Below, piece by piece: positions 12,766-23,968 of a stretch of 64,000 nucleotides of DNA. The position numbers and the translations under genes are program-made. How positions within the stretch are numbered: position 1 is the stretch's first letter; every line of letters starts with the position of its first letter. Under the pieces are notes generated by a model. It ran no database searches. It was given only the letters and a program-made list of their open reading frames with translations, and was not told the DNA's origin. The stretch is from contig NC_021673.1 in NCBI RefSeq assembly GCF_000247815.1, positions 105,973,174-106,037,173 on the forward strand. Reading direction: 5' to 3'. This DNA is from Ficedula albicollis (Eukaryota > Chordata > Aves > Passeriformes > Muscicapidae).

Positions 12766-14317
12766 GCATAGTCATTACTTCCATTATATTTTATTTGCAA
12801 ATAGGCAAATATATCTGGGGATGTTAAGGGGAAGCAAACAGCTGAGGGTCTTCCCTTTAATTTTGTGGGAAAAAAATGGTGGAAGTAAAGCATAGAGAGT
12901 GCTCCTTGGGGGAAGAAAGGCCTTGACTGTTTCTTTTATTTTTAATGACATTAGCATAAGACACTGATATTTAGAAACAAACACACTTTGGAGTTTCCTT
13001 CCTTCTCAAAGGCAGAGGAAAATTCTTCCCATTTGTGCTTTCTATTTTATTCCTATACAAAACCAAACTTTTCTCTTTTCCTAGCTTTTAAACCAATTTT
13101 TTTATTAATTTCTTCATGTTTCCATTATTTTCTAATTATTTCTTCCTCTTTGAGTTATAATTAATCCTCAGTATGAGAACATATTACTTTGTGTTGCGAG
13201 ATGCCACTATTTGAAATTTATCTCAACCTGTCTTTTCCTTTCTTTCCTTGCTCCAATGAGTGTTAATAATTTCTGAAAATCTGACAAGAATCTTAAATTT
13301 CTAAATGGTACATTTATTGTAAGGCATGCTGAGTATGCCAGCATCACAGCAAAAAGCAAGAAAGTAAAACAAGTCATTTGATGACTGAACTGAGAAAGGG
13401 AGAGATATATCCATGGTTTACTTGCTTTTGCTGTGAAGTGCGTGGTATTAGACAGAGGATATGAATTTTATTTGTTGTGTCATTATTTAAATAAGCAGTT
13501 ACTTCAGAAACAACTATACATCTTTATGTGAAACTTTAGTTAATTAAATGCTTTGCAATACCTGCTGTCTTCAGGATGTTGAGTGGTAGTGAGTCATAGT
13601 TATCTAATTTCACTGTTATTTTCTAAACCCAATTCTGTCTTATTTTGCTGTGTGTATTGAAGTCCATGTCTAGGCCCCTTCACTGATTCCATGTTATTCT
13701 TTCAATATTCAGAAATCTTGCTTTTCCTTTTCTTTTTGTGAGTTTTTAGGATTGACAGGTTATTCAATTATTAGTTGCAAGTCCAAAGATGAATATCTGC
13801 TCACTTCACTCCTAAATCCTAAAGACTATTTCTAAGATTTTAGAATTTTCATTGTAGTTATACATGTTGTCTCCAATCCTTTTAACTCATCTCCCTTGCT
13901 AGTAAATTATTCTAATAATAAAAGTACCTTTTTAGCAAATTGTTTGTTGGCAAAATTCTCACATTGGGGGTGTTTAACCAGGGCTTCTCTCAAAGAAGTT
14001 TGGGAAGTTCTTAACTGAAATAACCTTCTCAACCAATACTTGGGTGGATCACTGTGCCCTGGCAGTTTTCTGCTTTGGTATGACTCTGGATATCTCTGGT
14101 TACCTCACTGGTGCAGTAGGCAGAACGAGTTTTTACTTGGCAATGTGCTTCAGAAAATGTTATATGTAGTAAAAACAGTTGTGCAGACATGATAGATCCT
14201 TATTTCAGTCAGAGTTACTCTTTATGATTTGTTTTTACCTGCTTCTCCTGCTTTGCTAAGTATTCAGGAACGAATTGTGTTCATTCAGTGAAATTGTCCC
14301 AGATTACTGATATTTTG
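12766..14317. other. Unique non-coding sequence
   Basis: AT-rich, with T-rich stretches around 13020-13150. Only short frames (66 codons on the minus strand at 12784-12984). I see no repeat, RNA gene or regulatory signal that can be supported. Confidence 0.55.
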
Positions 14318-15095
14318 GGCTAAGACCAATAGTATGAGGCTCAACAAGGCCAAATTCTGGGTCCTGCACTTGGGTCACAACAACCCCATGCAGTGCTACA
14401 GCCTTGGGAAGAGTGGTTGGAAAGCTGCCCAGTGGAAAAGGACCTGGGAGTGTTGGATGACAGCAGCCAAACATGAGCCAGTTGTGCCCAGGTGGCCAAG
14501 AAGGCCAATGGCATCCTGGCCTGGCTCAGCAATGGAGTGGCCAGCAGGAGCAGGGCAGGGATTGTCCGCCTGTACTGGGCACTGGTGAGGCCACACCTCG
14601 AGTCCTGCATTCAGTTTTGGGTCCCTCACTACAAGAAGGACATTGAGGTGCTGGAGCATGTCCAGAGAAGGGCAGCAGAGCTGGGGAAGGGTCTGGAGCA
14701 CAAGTCCTGTGAGAGGCTCTGAGGGAGCTGGGGGTGTTTGTTCTGTAGAAAAGGAGGCTCAGAGAGGACCCTCTCTCTATGAGTACCTGACAATAGGTTG
14801 TAGAAAGGTGGGGGTCAGTCTCTTCTCCCATGTAACAAGCAATGGGACCACAGGAAATGGCCTCAAGTACTGCAAAGGAAGGCTTAGATTGGCTTTAGGG
14901 AAAAGTATCTTCATGGAAAGGGTTGCCCAATATTGGAGCAGCCTGTCCAGGGAAGTTGTGAAGTAACCATCCCTGGAGGTATTTTAAAGACATGTGGCAC
15001 CTGGGGACATGGTTTAGTGGTGGGCTCAACATTGTTAACATTTGGACTTGATGTTTTTACATATCTTTTATAATCTAAGAAATTGTGTTACTCTA
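14318..15095 (+). mobile_element. CR1 LINE: end of reverse-transcriptase ORF2 plus 3' UTR, inactive
   Basis: The best-preserved CR1 in the window. It opens at the end of the reverse-transcriptase ORF (MRLNKAKFWVLHLGHNNP at 14334), continues with the CR1 C-terminal peptide containing ALVRPHLE and [10 protein letters not shown] (frame at 14492-14722), then LFSHVTSNGTTGNGLKYCKG in another frame (14643-14966). The frame changes twice, and an internal TGA follows SCERL, so it is dead. The UTR follows (CCATCCCTGGAGGTATTTTA, GACATGGTTTAGTGGTGGGC) and decays to a tail resembling the CR1 terminus near 15095. The whole endonuclease and most of the reverse transcriptase are missing, the usual 5' truncation. 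It ends about 100 bp upstream of an exon-like segment. Confidence 0.93.
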
Positions 15096-15194
15096 TATGT
15101 ACTTGTTGTTTAAAATGAAATTACATCAATCAAAACTCTTTTGTTCTCCTCAGCTAAATTTATATTTGTTTGTTTGTTTTTTTCTCCTTGGCAG

Positions 15195-15336
15195 CCTGAA
15201 GCATCACAAGGGCCATATTGTTCAGGATTTCAGAGAGCAATCGTTTATCTTTGTGGATACAAGTAAACGGACAATGGTGTCCCGACCATCTGCTCAAGCT
15301 GCTTGAGAACAGGCGTCTGTGCAAATGGCATGAAAG
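15195..15336 (+). other. Candidate internal exon, probably non-coding
   Basis: The left edge is a strong vertebrate 3' splice site: a long T-rich tract, TTTGTTTTTTTCTCCTTGGC, ending in CAG at 15194. The right edge is a plausible donor, GAAAG followed by GTAATT at 15337. The enclosed 142 bp is less AT-rich than its flanks and has four CpGs. All three frames have stops: the best frame reads LKHHKGHIVQDFREQSFIFV onward and stops at TGA 15303-15305. It could be a lncRNA or UTR exon, a terminal coding exon, or a decoy; I recognise no protein family. Transcript evidence would be needed. Confidence 0.25.
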
Positions 15337-18300
15337 GTAATTTAACCTCAGTAGGTGCCCACAGAGCTCCAGTTCTGTTTACCATTGTGTCTCTGCCAGT
15401 CTAAAAATAAATCCTGCTGAACAAAAACATCCTTTTTTTCTTTCTTGATTTAAAGAACAAATCATCATCAGAGCTAATTTCAGCTAATTTCACCACAAGG
15501 GGTTGTTTTTCCTTTCTAGTATTTTTTTAAGTAGCAGATAGGTTTCCTGGGATAAATGGTATCTGTCTTATAATTGTGTTTGTTGCTGTAGGAGGCTGTT
15601 GTTTTTCAGAGTACAAAATAGAGTATAATCATGGAGTGGTACTCAGTGCTGAGTGATACACACTTTCAACATATCAACTCTAATTCTACCATGACCCCTT
15701 GTTATTTTGTTTTGCCAGCCACTTTGTTTAATTGAGGAAAGCAGCTCTGCTAGTAAGCAAGGTTTTATTTGCAGAGGGTTATTCTGTCCTGAAAATGGTG
15801 AGTGCCTTTTCTGGATGCCCTCTTTCAAAGCCTCGCTTGAAGTAGTTTCAATGTCTGGTCTCAGTGAAACTCTGAAAAGATTTAGAATTTCACTGGCAGT
15901 AAAAAACTCTTTTGTGTGTGTGTGTATGTATATATATATAAAATAGCCAAATGAGGAAAAAGCAGTTCCTTTCTCAAATTCAGTACATATTTTAGGCTAG
16001 AAAGGAGGGAAATTGACATTCATCTCAATGGTTCTGCAGTTCCTACTGGCTGTGCAGGTTACTCTCAGGATTACAGAAGCAGCTTCTGGGTGCTGCCCCA
16101 CAGCTTTAAGCTCTGTGTTATCTTCTGCTGACTGCTGTGCTTATTTCTTCTGTTCAGTGCTACAAATAAAGCACTTTCTGGCTCTCCTTCATGTTCTCTT
16201 TGAACTGCATTCCTCCTGCTTTGTGGTAGGTCAGGCTGGTCCATGATGTGAGACTCTTTTCTGGCAAAGTCTGGAGGTCAGATCACACCTTGTAGAGCAT
16301 GTTCTCTGGGATGCTGTGCCTGCACAGACATCTTGCATGCTGCTGTGGGAGGAGAAGTAGAAAATGCATTTGCCTGGCTGCTTGGTCAGATAACTTGTTC
16401 TGAGGGCACATGGGAATGTCAGCAGCAGAAAGAAGGTAGATAAAATCTGTATTCAATAATCAAACTTGGATTAAACGAAAAATGAAGACAGTGTGTTTGA
16501 GAGGAGAAGTGTCTCATCTGGCTTTGTTGCTTATGTAGCTACCCTTGGTTAGCTAACCTAATAAAATACAGGTCTTACTGTAAAAAATACATTCTGGACA
16601 TAAAAATGGACCAGTTTCTTGGTTTAATTGCTAAAGATTATCCAGTTTTGATGGTGGCAAGCTTTTGCTCCAACTTAAAAACATAAACCTGATTCATACT
16701 TTTCTTGGACATTTTCACTTGGATTTATTTTTTTAAGCAGAAGAGGTGGAACATGACAGATTTGAAAATGTTTTATATAGCTTTCAACAAGAAGCAATTT
16801 ATAGCAACTTGAAGTTACATAACTTCTAACTCCACTTTTTTTCATGGCATGATTTAGATAGATCTGGTACTTTCACAATAATTCAAAGGAATATGCAATC
16901 AGTCAATCCATCTTATCTATTTTAAGCATTTCCAAGGAACCATCACTGTAGTTTCTACATTCTGAATCTGAATGCAAGTGACAGTTTGCCATAAACAAGT
17001 ATTTTGCAAAATAGCGAAAAGAAAAATGCCTTTATTCATTTATGAAGTGAAACCTTCCTCTAATAAAGGGATCCCACAGTATTGCTCATGGTATTCACTA
17101 CACAGTTAGTATTAATTTATGCTTTAGGTAAAAATTTGCTTTAGAAAAACTGTGTTTTTCATAGGAAGATGATGGGATTCTTCTCCAGCAATAGCTGACT
17201 TGTAATTACAAGATTGTAAGACCCCACAATTATCAGAAAGACAGTGGAGTATTATCTTTCATTAATTGTATTGGCCTAGATGGGGGACAAATTAACTCAA
17301 CAAAACTTTTCACAGAGCAATATTTAGGATAATCTAGGAATTCATTCAGGTGGCTTCAGAGTACTTGTACCCAGGGGTAGTTTGGATTCTGTCATAAAGT
17401 AATTAATTCAAACCATTTTGCAATATTGTTAAAATTAATCATTGCACTTTTAATCAATTGAATAATTCATGAACATTCTTTTAAAGGAATTTAATCAAAG
17501 CATCATGTGAAAACTTTCCCAATGTTGTACCTACAGTTATATCAAAGCAATCCTTCAACCTCAGCTTGCACCTCTGTGTAGTTTGGGTGTTTGTGTTTTG
17601 CATCATTTGATCTGAAAAGAAGCCATAAGGTTGTGTAGGGCAGAATTAGGCATCTTTCTGGGATATAAAGATTATTCTTTTGAGAAAAACAGACTAAGTT
17701 GAGAAAAACATTAGGAGAAGTACAAATCAAAAACTAGAAAACCAGAAAAAGAAAACAAACTAGAAAACAAACCAAACAATAACAAAATGGAACCAGCAAA
17801 AAGAACAGCCTGTGTTTCAGGAATATTTTCTGCTTTTGACAACATTATCATATTTACTTAAAATCCTAGAATGTTCATTCCTTGTTCATATTTCTTCCAT
17901 ATCTGCAGTGTAGATTTCAGTATTTTTAGTGTACTTTTTCAGTCCACATGGAAATTTTACTGGAAAAAATAAGAGGAGCATTAATAGAAGCTACTGAATT
18001 TATCTGGAGCTTTTTTAGGGTCAAGGGCTGCCACTATAATTCAAAGCTACAACAGATGAAAATCTCTGCTACTGTCGAGAGAAAGAATTCTAGAAGGCCC
18101 TTTTAGTTTTCCATGAAGTATGGAAAGCTTGAATATTTGAGAACTCAGTTTATATTCTCTTTCTTAAAAGGTACATGGTAGTTCTGTATGTTATTTTTGA
18201 CATTTTACTGAGCACCACAGCATTATTGGTTTCACAGAAAGATGGAATTAGAGATGATGTAGGATTTGACTTCTGCCTCTCATCTCTTCTACCTACAGAG

Positions 18301-19256
18301 CCATGTTTGGCCTTCATTTGTTGTTGCTCTTTAATTAATAGTCTTTCCTTAGATGAAGTGATCAGGAATAAGAAATGAGCAGAAGAATATTGTTACTCTC
18401 TCATGTGGAACTTTGTCATCCATGTGTATATGACTGAAAGCCTGAAGAAGCTGCTTCCCAATATATGGTGCTACCATTTCATGGTTCTCATGGACATTTC
18501 ATTTAATGAGTTGTAATTGTCTGCTGTCATCTGTCATGATCCTAGGCTGTGGCTGGGTTTTAGTTTGCAGTGAGGACAGTTTAGTGCAAGTGTATGTTGG
18601 TGTCTAAATGCTTGCTAGGTGCCTAGATTCTCATATAATCAATGTGCTATATGTTTTCATGGTAGTCAGGGCAAAAGAGTGATTCAAACATTCATCTTCT
18701 CCAGGTTCAAATGACTTTGAATGTCTGTAGGTGTACTTCAGACATCCATGTGGAATAGATGAATACACCAGAGCACCTGTAGGAGACCTGCAGCCTCTTA
18801 GGGGGCTTGCTGGAGCGAGGAAGGAATGTTCCAAGGTATCTCTGAGGCCAGCTGAGCTGAGCCTTAGCTGTCTAGGTAACAGCAAACTTAACTATCTTTC
18901 TTGCATGTAGACAACAGATGCTGGGTGTGTTAATCTGAAACTGAACTCCGTGATATGTAACAGTGCCTTTATTGGATTTCCTGCAAACAGCCTCACTGAT
19001 GTCAGAATCATGCAGAGAACTAATGAGATTGAGGAAAGTCATCCAGATTTCGTCTGGTTTGCTGTGGTCCTTTATAGGAATTACTATATTATACCACACC
19101 AAAGAGAACTTTTCAAGAGTGGATCCAAGAAAATTTGGCTCGAAACCGCTGCAGTGCAAACATGCTGGCAAATTGAGGTGCAGAGGCAGGAAGTCAGGTT
19201 AACCACCATGAGTAGAAACAAGAGATTTAGAATGGATAGAAGGAAGAGCATTTTCT
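15337..19256. other. Unique non-coding sequence with a short TG/TA repeat
   Basis: Mostly AT-rich. A small TG-then-TA microsatellite lies at 15912-15941. The left part of a 148-codon plus frame (18950-19396) lies here and runs into the next duplication. A-rich sequence with repeated ACTAGAAAAC lies around 17735-17770. No gene is supported. Confidence 0.5.
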
Positions 19257-19724
19257 CTCTGAGGACAACCAGGCACTGCATTGCATTGCTCAGAGATGCT
19301 GTGCTGGCTCTGTTCTCTGAAGTGCTCAAGACCCAGCCCCAAGCACCTAAGCCTGGTCTCACAGCTGAGCCTGCTTGGAGCAGGAGCTGGAGCTAGAAAC
19401 TGCCTGATGTCCATTCCTAACTGAGTTTTCCCTTTGATCTCAAGATATATTATTTCATGAAGTGAAGCCAATAGCTTTTCTGTTCAAGCCACTCTGAGGA
19501 CAACCAGGCACTGCATTGGGTTGCTCAGAGATGCTGTGCTGGCTCTGTTCTCTGAAGTGCTCAAGACCCAGCCCCAAGCACCTAAGCCTGGTCTCACAGC
19601 TGAGCCTGCTTGGAGCAGGAGCTGGAGCTAGAAACTGCCTGATGTCCATTCCTAACTGAGTTTTCCTATGATCTCAAGATATATTATTTCACGAAGTGAA
19701 GCCAATAGCTTTTCTGTTCAAGCC
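19257..19724. repeat. Direct tandem duplication, 2 x about 234 bp
   Basis: Copy 1 is 19257-19490 and copy 2 is 19492-19724, one base apart. Both begin CTCTGAGGACAACCAGGCAC and end GCTTTTCTGTTCAAGCC. Only a handful of differences are visible (GCATTG versus GGGTTG, TCATGAAG versus TCACGAAG, and a short change in the CCCTTTGATC segment), so identity is roughly 97% or better by eye. The unit is GC-richer than its surroundings and gives rise to two near-identical antisense frames (19199-19471 and 19455-19649), which are not genes. The unit matches no repeat family I know. Confidence 0.95.
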
Positions 19725-22700
19725 CAATAAGACAAAGATAGAAAAATTATTTCCCTTAACTGAAGTTGAAAGGATAGTAAATTTCTTTTCTGCTATGAAC
19801 AAGTAGCCCCAGAATTAATTGAACTAATCCTGTTGTGGTACAACAAAGGATTGGTAATTAAAATGGTTTGTGCAATTTTTTTGTTACAACCAGCATTGAA
19901 AAAATTGTGAAGGCACAGAATGATAAAAAAAAAAAATAGTGTACCAGCAGGACTTAGGGTGGTATGTGGGATTTTTTGTTTATTTGCTTTGGATTTTAAT
20001 ATTATGCCTTTTTTTGTGTGAAAAGGCGAGAATATTTTTTGTAAAAATTGAATCCAACCTCCTTATGAATGAAACATTACAAACACAAAGACAGGAGAAA
20101 AGGTCACAGTTTGACTTGCAGCTAGAAATCTAGCATTTTCTCAAAATAAGGAAAACATGGAGAAAAGAAATTTCAGGTCAGTCTAGAACATCTCTTCTTT
20201 CCTCATCTCAAAAATTTCTCCATATATTTAAGGAAACGTTTAAATAGTCTTTATTAACTCCCTAAATAAAACCATACTGTATTTCTTTAATCACAGATTA
20301 CATATTGCAGATAACCTGGCACATATTGCTAGCTTTCTCTATGTAAAAGAGTAATTACTTATTTTTGAATTATGACATATTTTGAGTTATATCACATAGA
20401 ATGAGACCTGCATTACATAAAAAGATACTGAATTACTTTTTGCCTTTGCCAGTATTATAAGCTGGTAAAAGTGAAAAGGAATGTAGGGAATCTCAATTCC
20501 TTGGCTAGTGAGCAAAACCAAAGGATGTTGCAAAAGTATGCCAAATGATATATAAATAGAGAATCTGTATTATAGTAATATTTTGGATAAAAATTGTGGG
20601 TTCAAATCAAAAGTATTTTGAAAATAAATAAAATAGTGAATCGTGTTTATCACAGTGCAGTAATGAAATCAACAGTAGACTTGATGTGTTTTGTCTGAAT
20701 TCAAAGAGCAGTGTTTGAGCAGGCTCTGGAATGTGGGACCAGTGATCTTTGTTTTTTAGTGTAAGCCAGTTGCACACTTGAATAAAAAGGTAGCTCTAAG
20801 TGAATTTTGACTGCTCCTACCTATAACCAGAGCTCCTGCAGCTGGTGACCCCCTTCCTGAAAAAGCCTGACATATGCCACAAGATTAGGTGGGATGCTGG
20901 AACTTGTGTTGCTTCAACAGCTTCAACAACCACAGACAATTAGAGTGTGCTTTTAATGCTACAGTACTTTTCCTACAACTGAGAAAAAGAAGAATTCTAG
21001 TGGAGTGTAACCAGGACAGGCATTAGATAGCTACCAATAGAACTTTGTTGCATCAAAATTTTAAAGGGTGTCTGCAAGAACTTAACTGTTTTCAGGGATA
21101 CTTTCAGAGAAATACAGATCAGTTAATGTCAGAATGAGCTTTTCAGAGTCTTGGCTGTGTCCCAGATTTCTTTTCACGCTTTTTCACACTGTCAACTGTC
21201 CTTTAACTGTTCTAACACTGTCTTATGCTAGTTTCTGAGAAGTGTGCCACTGAAGTTTGTGAGCAGTTGATTACAGTATTGACATTATTGTTGTTTCAGG
21301 ATTTCCCCTTTTGTAGTAAAGGATGTTTTGAAAAATCAGTGATCACTAAAACTTTATCAGATGTATTTTGTCTCATGGTTTGATATCCAACTCCCATGCC
21401 CTCAAGCATGTTTTATTCTTTTCTATCTGTTCTATTATTTTCATTTTTGTGAAGTTTGTTTTGCCTGAACCTTGAGGTGATCAAATATGTTGTCAGTAGC
21501 ATAAAGTCATAAATATACACACTATTATATTGGTTCTGAAGAATGCATGCATGCATAAGATGTTTCACACATAAATAGTTTAATAAAAAAGTTAATTTTT
21601 TGCTGATATTTTCATCTTTTATAGTGAAAAGGGGTGATCCATTTAACTGTTTCTAATTTTTAAAAGTGATTTGTTATACACAATCATAAGTTCTAGCTGG
21701 GGGTTTTGGTTATATGAACATAGATATGTAAATATATACAGAAATAAAATCTTGATTTCTGTTGTATTTGTTCCTCTACTGCATCTTTTACCTAGGTTTC
21801 AATTTTTTTACTCTAGTGCATTTTGATATTTGCTTGAAATATTCTGCAATAGAAACACTGCTACATTTCTCAGATCTTTGCAAACACATTAACTTTCAGT
21901 CTTATATGGCCCATCTCACAGATGCAGAAATTGGTATGTTTAAAGAGAAATGGGTGGTAGTTTTTTTGAGTTTGTTTTTTGTGTGGTTTTTCTTTCAAGT
22001 ATAGGCTAACACTTGACAGCTGCAACTATGCTGCCTAGATATCCCAAAAAGAGTGGTATTATAAGTGTTTATTCTAAATTCCTATTTAAAAGTGTTGATG
22101 CCTGTAAATAAGTAATAATTTTATTAGTAGTTGGATCAGCTTTTATCAGGCAGAGTCTTAGATACAACATTTGGATATAATTTGCTCTGCCATGTTGAAA
22201 GTAAAGTTGTGTTAGGTATCTTTTTTTGTGTGACATATCTTGGAAAGTGTGGCATTTTGCCATTAGAAATGGTATGGCAAAGTGTATAAGCCTAATTTTA
22301 GTGCTTTAGTGTAATAGTTAAATCAATATCAGAATTATCTTTTGCATTGCTCTAAATTACAGCCGATAATTTCCAAAGGCGAGAGGTTATCTTTCATACA
22401 TGATTAGCTTTTGTAGTGAAAAGAATGTGGAGGTTCCATAATTAAGCCTTGGCAAATCTTGCAGTCCTAAAGGAGCTTGGTGTTTTCATGCTTCTTCAAA
22501 AAAAAGGCACATTCCTTTTAGAGTGTTTACTTGAAAATTTGCAGTTGAAATGGACACGATGTCTTGCACTTCCAAACCTATTGATTTGACAGGTGTTAAT
22601 TCTTGGGGGAATACCAGCATTTTAATATTCTTTCAGTGTGCTTCTATTTCAGCACTTTAAATCGAGTCATTAAATATTTCTGATGGTTCTGAATTTTTAG

Positions 22701-23144
22701 AAGAAAAATAGTTCAGCCAAGTCAGTAAATCATTTTGTCGTTAGGAGGGGTGATGCCTTGAAAGATAGTAAGGTGATGAGATTTATTCTTGCTGCATGTG
22801 AAAAAATTACATTTGCAACATGATAGATCAGCTCTGGAATTAAATCTTCCTTCGAATAGGCCATCAGTGCATAAAAAAATGAAATTACAAAAAGTAATAT
22901 AAGTATTGGAATATTAAAATGATAGTAATTCATAGCTTTAATGTTTAAGTAGCATTTAGACTACACTAAAAGAAGAAAGGATAGAATGTGCATGGGAATG
23001 CATGAGCAAGAGGTACAAGGGATTTCAGGGCATTAGACAATAAATGGGTTGACATCAAATGATGTTGGTATTGTTGAAAGGCACAATATGCTAATGGTCT
23101 TTAGAAAGCTCGAATTGAATTATTTAGTGATTTTACCATGCTGA
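19725..23144. other. Unique AT-rich non-coding sequence
   Basis: Strongly AT-rich with only short frames (60-80 codons). A small GCAT repeat (ATGCATGCATGCAT) occurs near 21543. No recognisable gene, RNA or interspersed repeat. Confidence 0.55.
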
Positions 23145-23968
23145 TGGAATATTATCTGTTCCATTAACTATATCCATTGCAAATGGGATATCTCTTTTCC
23201 AGGCAGCTTTAGTGCAATAGTTAATCACTAAAAAGTCAAAGAAACTAATCCAGGGGGGTTACAGTGGGGGAGGAGAGGGGTGATACAAAAATTTTTACAT
23301 AAGGAGGAATTTATGGAGCTGTTTTTCCTATTATGTAGTTTTCTTGAGCTTAGAGAACTTCAGTCCAGAGGAGTGCAGCGTGTGTCCTACTAAACACAGC
23401 AACAGTCAATAGGCAGCTCTTTACTCCCTTTTCTTCTATTCCATCTTTCATTAGAGGGCAAATATGCTATGGAATTGACTTCTCCAAGGCACCTCAGAAT
23501 AACAACTGTTGGAATTGAAGTCTGATTGACTGGAATATTATCTGTTTCACTAACTATATCCATTGCAAATGGGATATCTCTTATGGAATATTATCTGTTC
23601 CATTAACTATATCCATTGCAAATGGGATATCTCTTTTCCAGGCAGCTTTAGTGCAATAGTTAATCACTAAAAAGTCAAAGAAACTAATCCAGGGGGGTTA
23701 CAGTGGGGGAGGAGAGGGGTGATACAAAAATTTTTACATAAGGAGGAATTTATGGAGCTGTTTTTCCTATTATGTAGTTTTCTTGAGCTTAGAGAACTTC
23801 AGTCCAGAGGAGTGCAGCATGTGTCCTACTAAACACAGCAACAGTGAATAGGCAGCTCTTTACTCCCTTTTCTTCTATTCCATCTTTCATTAGAGGGCAA
23901 ATATGCTATGGAATTGACTTCTCCAAGGCACCTCAGAATAACAACTGTTGGAATTGAAGTCTGATTGA
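23145..23968. repeat. Complex tandem duplication: full copy, short head copy, full copy
   Basis: Copy A is 23145-23529 (385 bp). A partial head copy is 23531-23583 (53 bp). Copy B is 23584-23968 (385 bp). All three begin TGGAATATTATCTG. A and B are almost identical: I see GCGTGTG versus GCATGTG and ACAGTCAA versus ACAGTGAA. The head copy is more diverged, with TTTCACTAAC in place of TTCCATTAAC, and stops after GGGATATCTCTTA. The near identity of A and B implies a very recent event or an assembly duplicate. No transposon ends are visible. Confidence 0.96.

Noticed and set aside
14334..14966. Plus and minus frames of 76-107 codons
   Set aside because: The plus frames are broken pieces of CR1 ORF2 and its UTR; the minus frames are antisense shadows.
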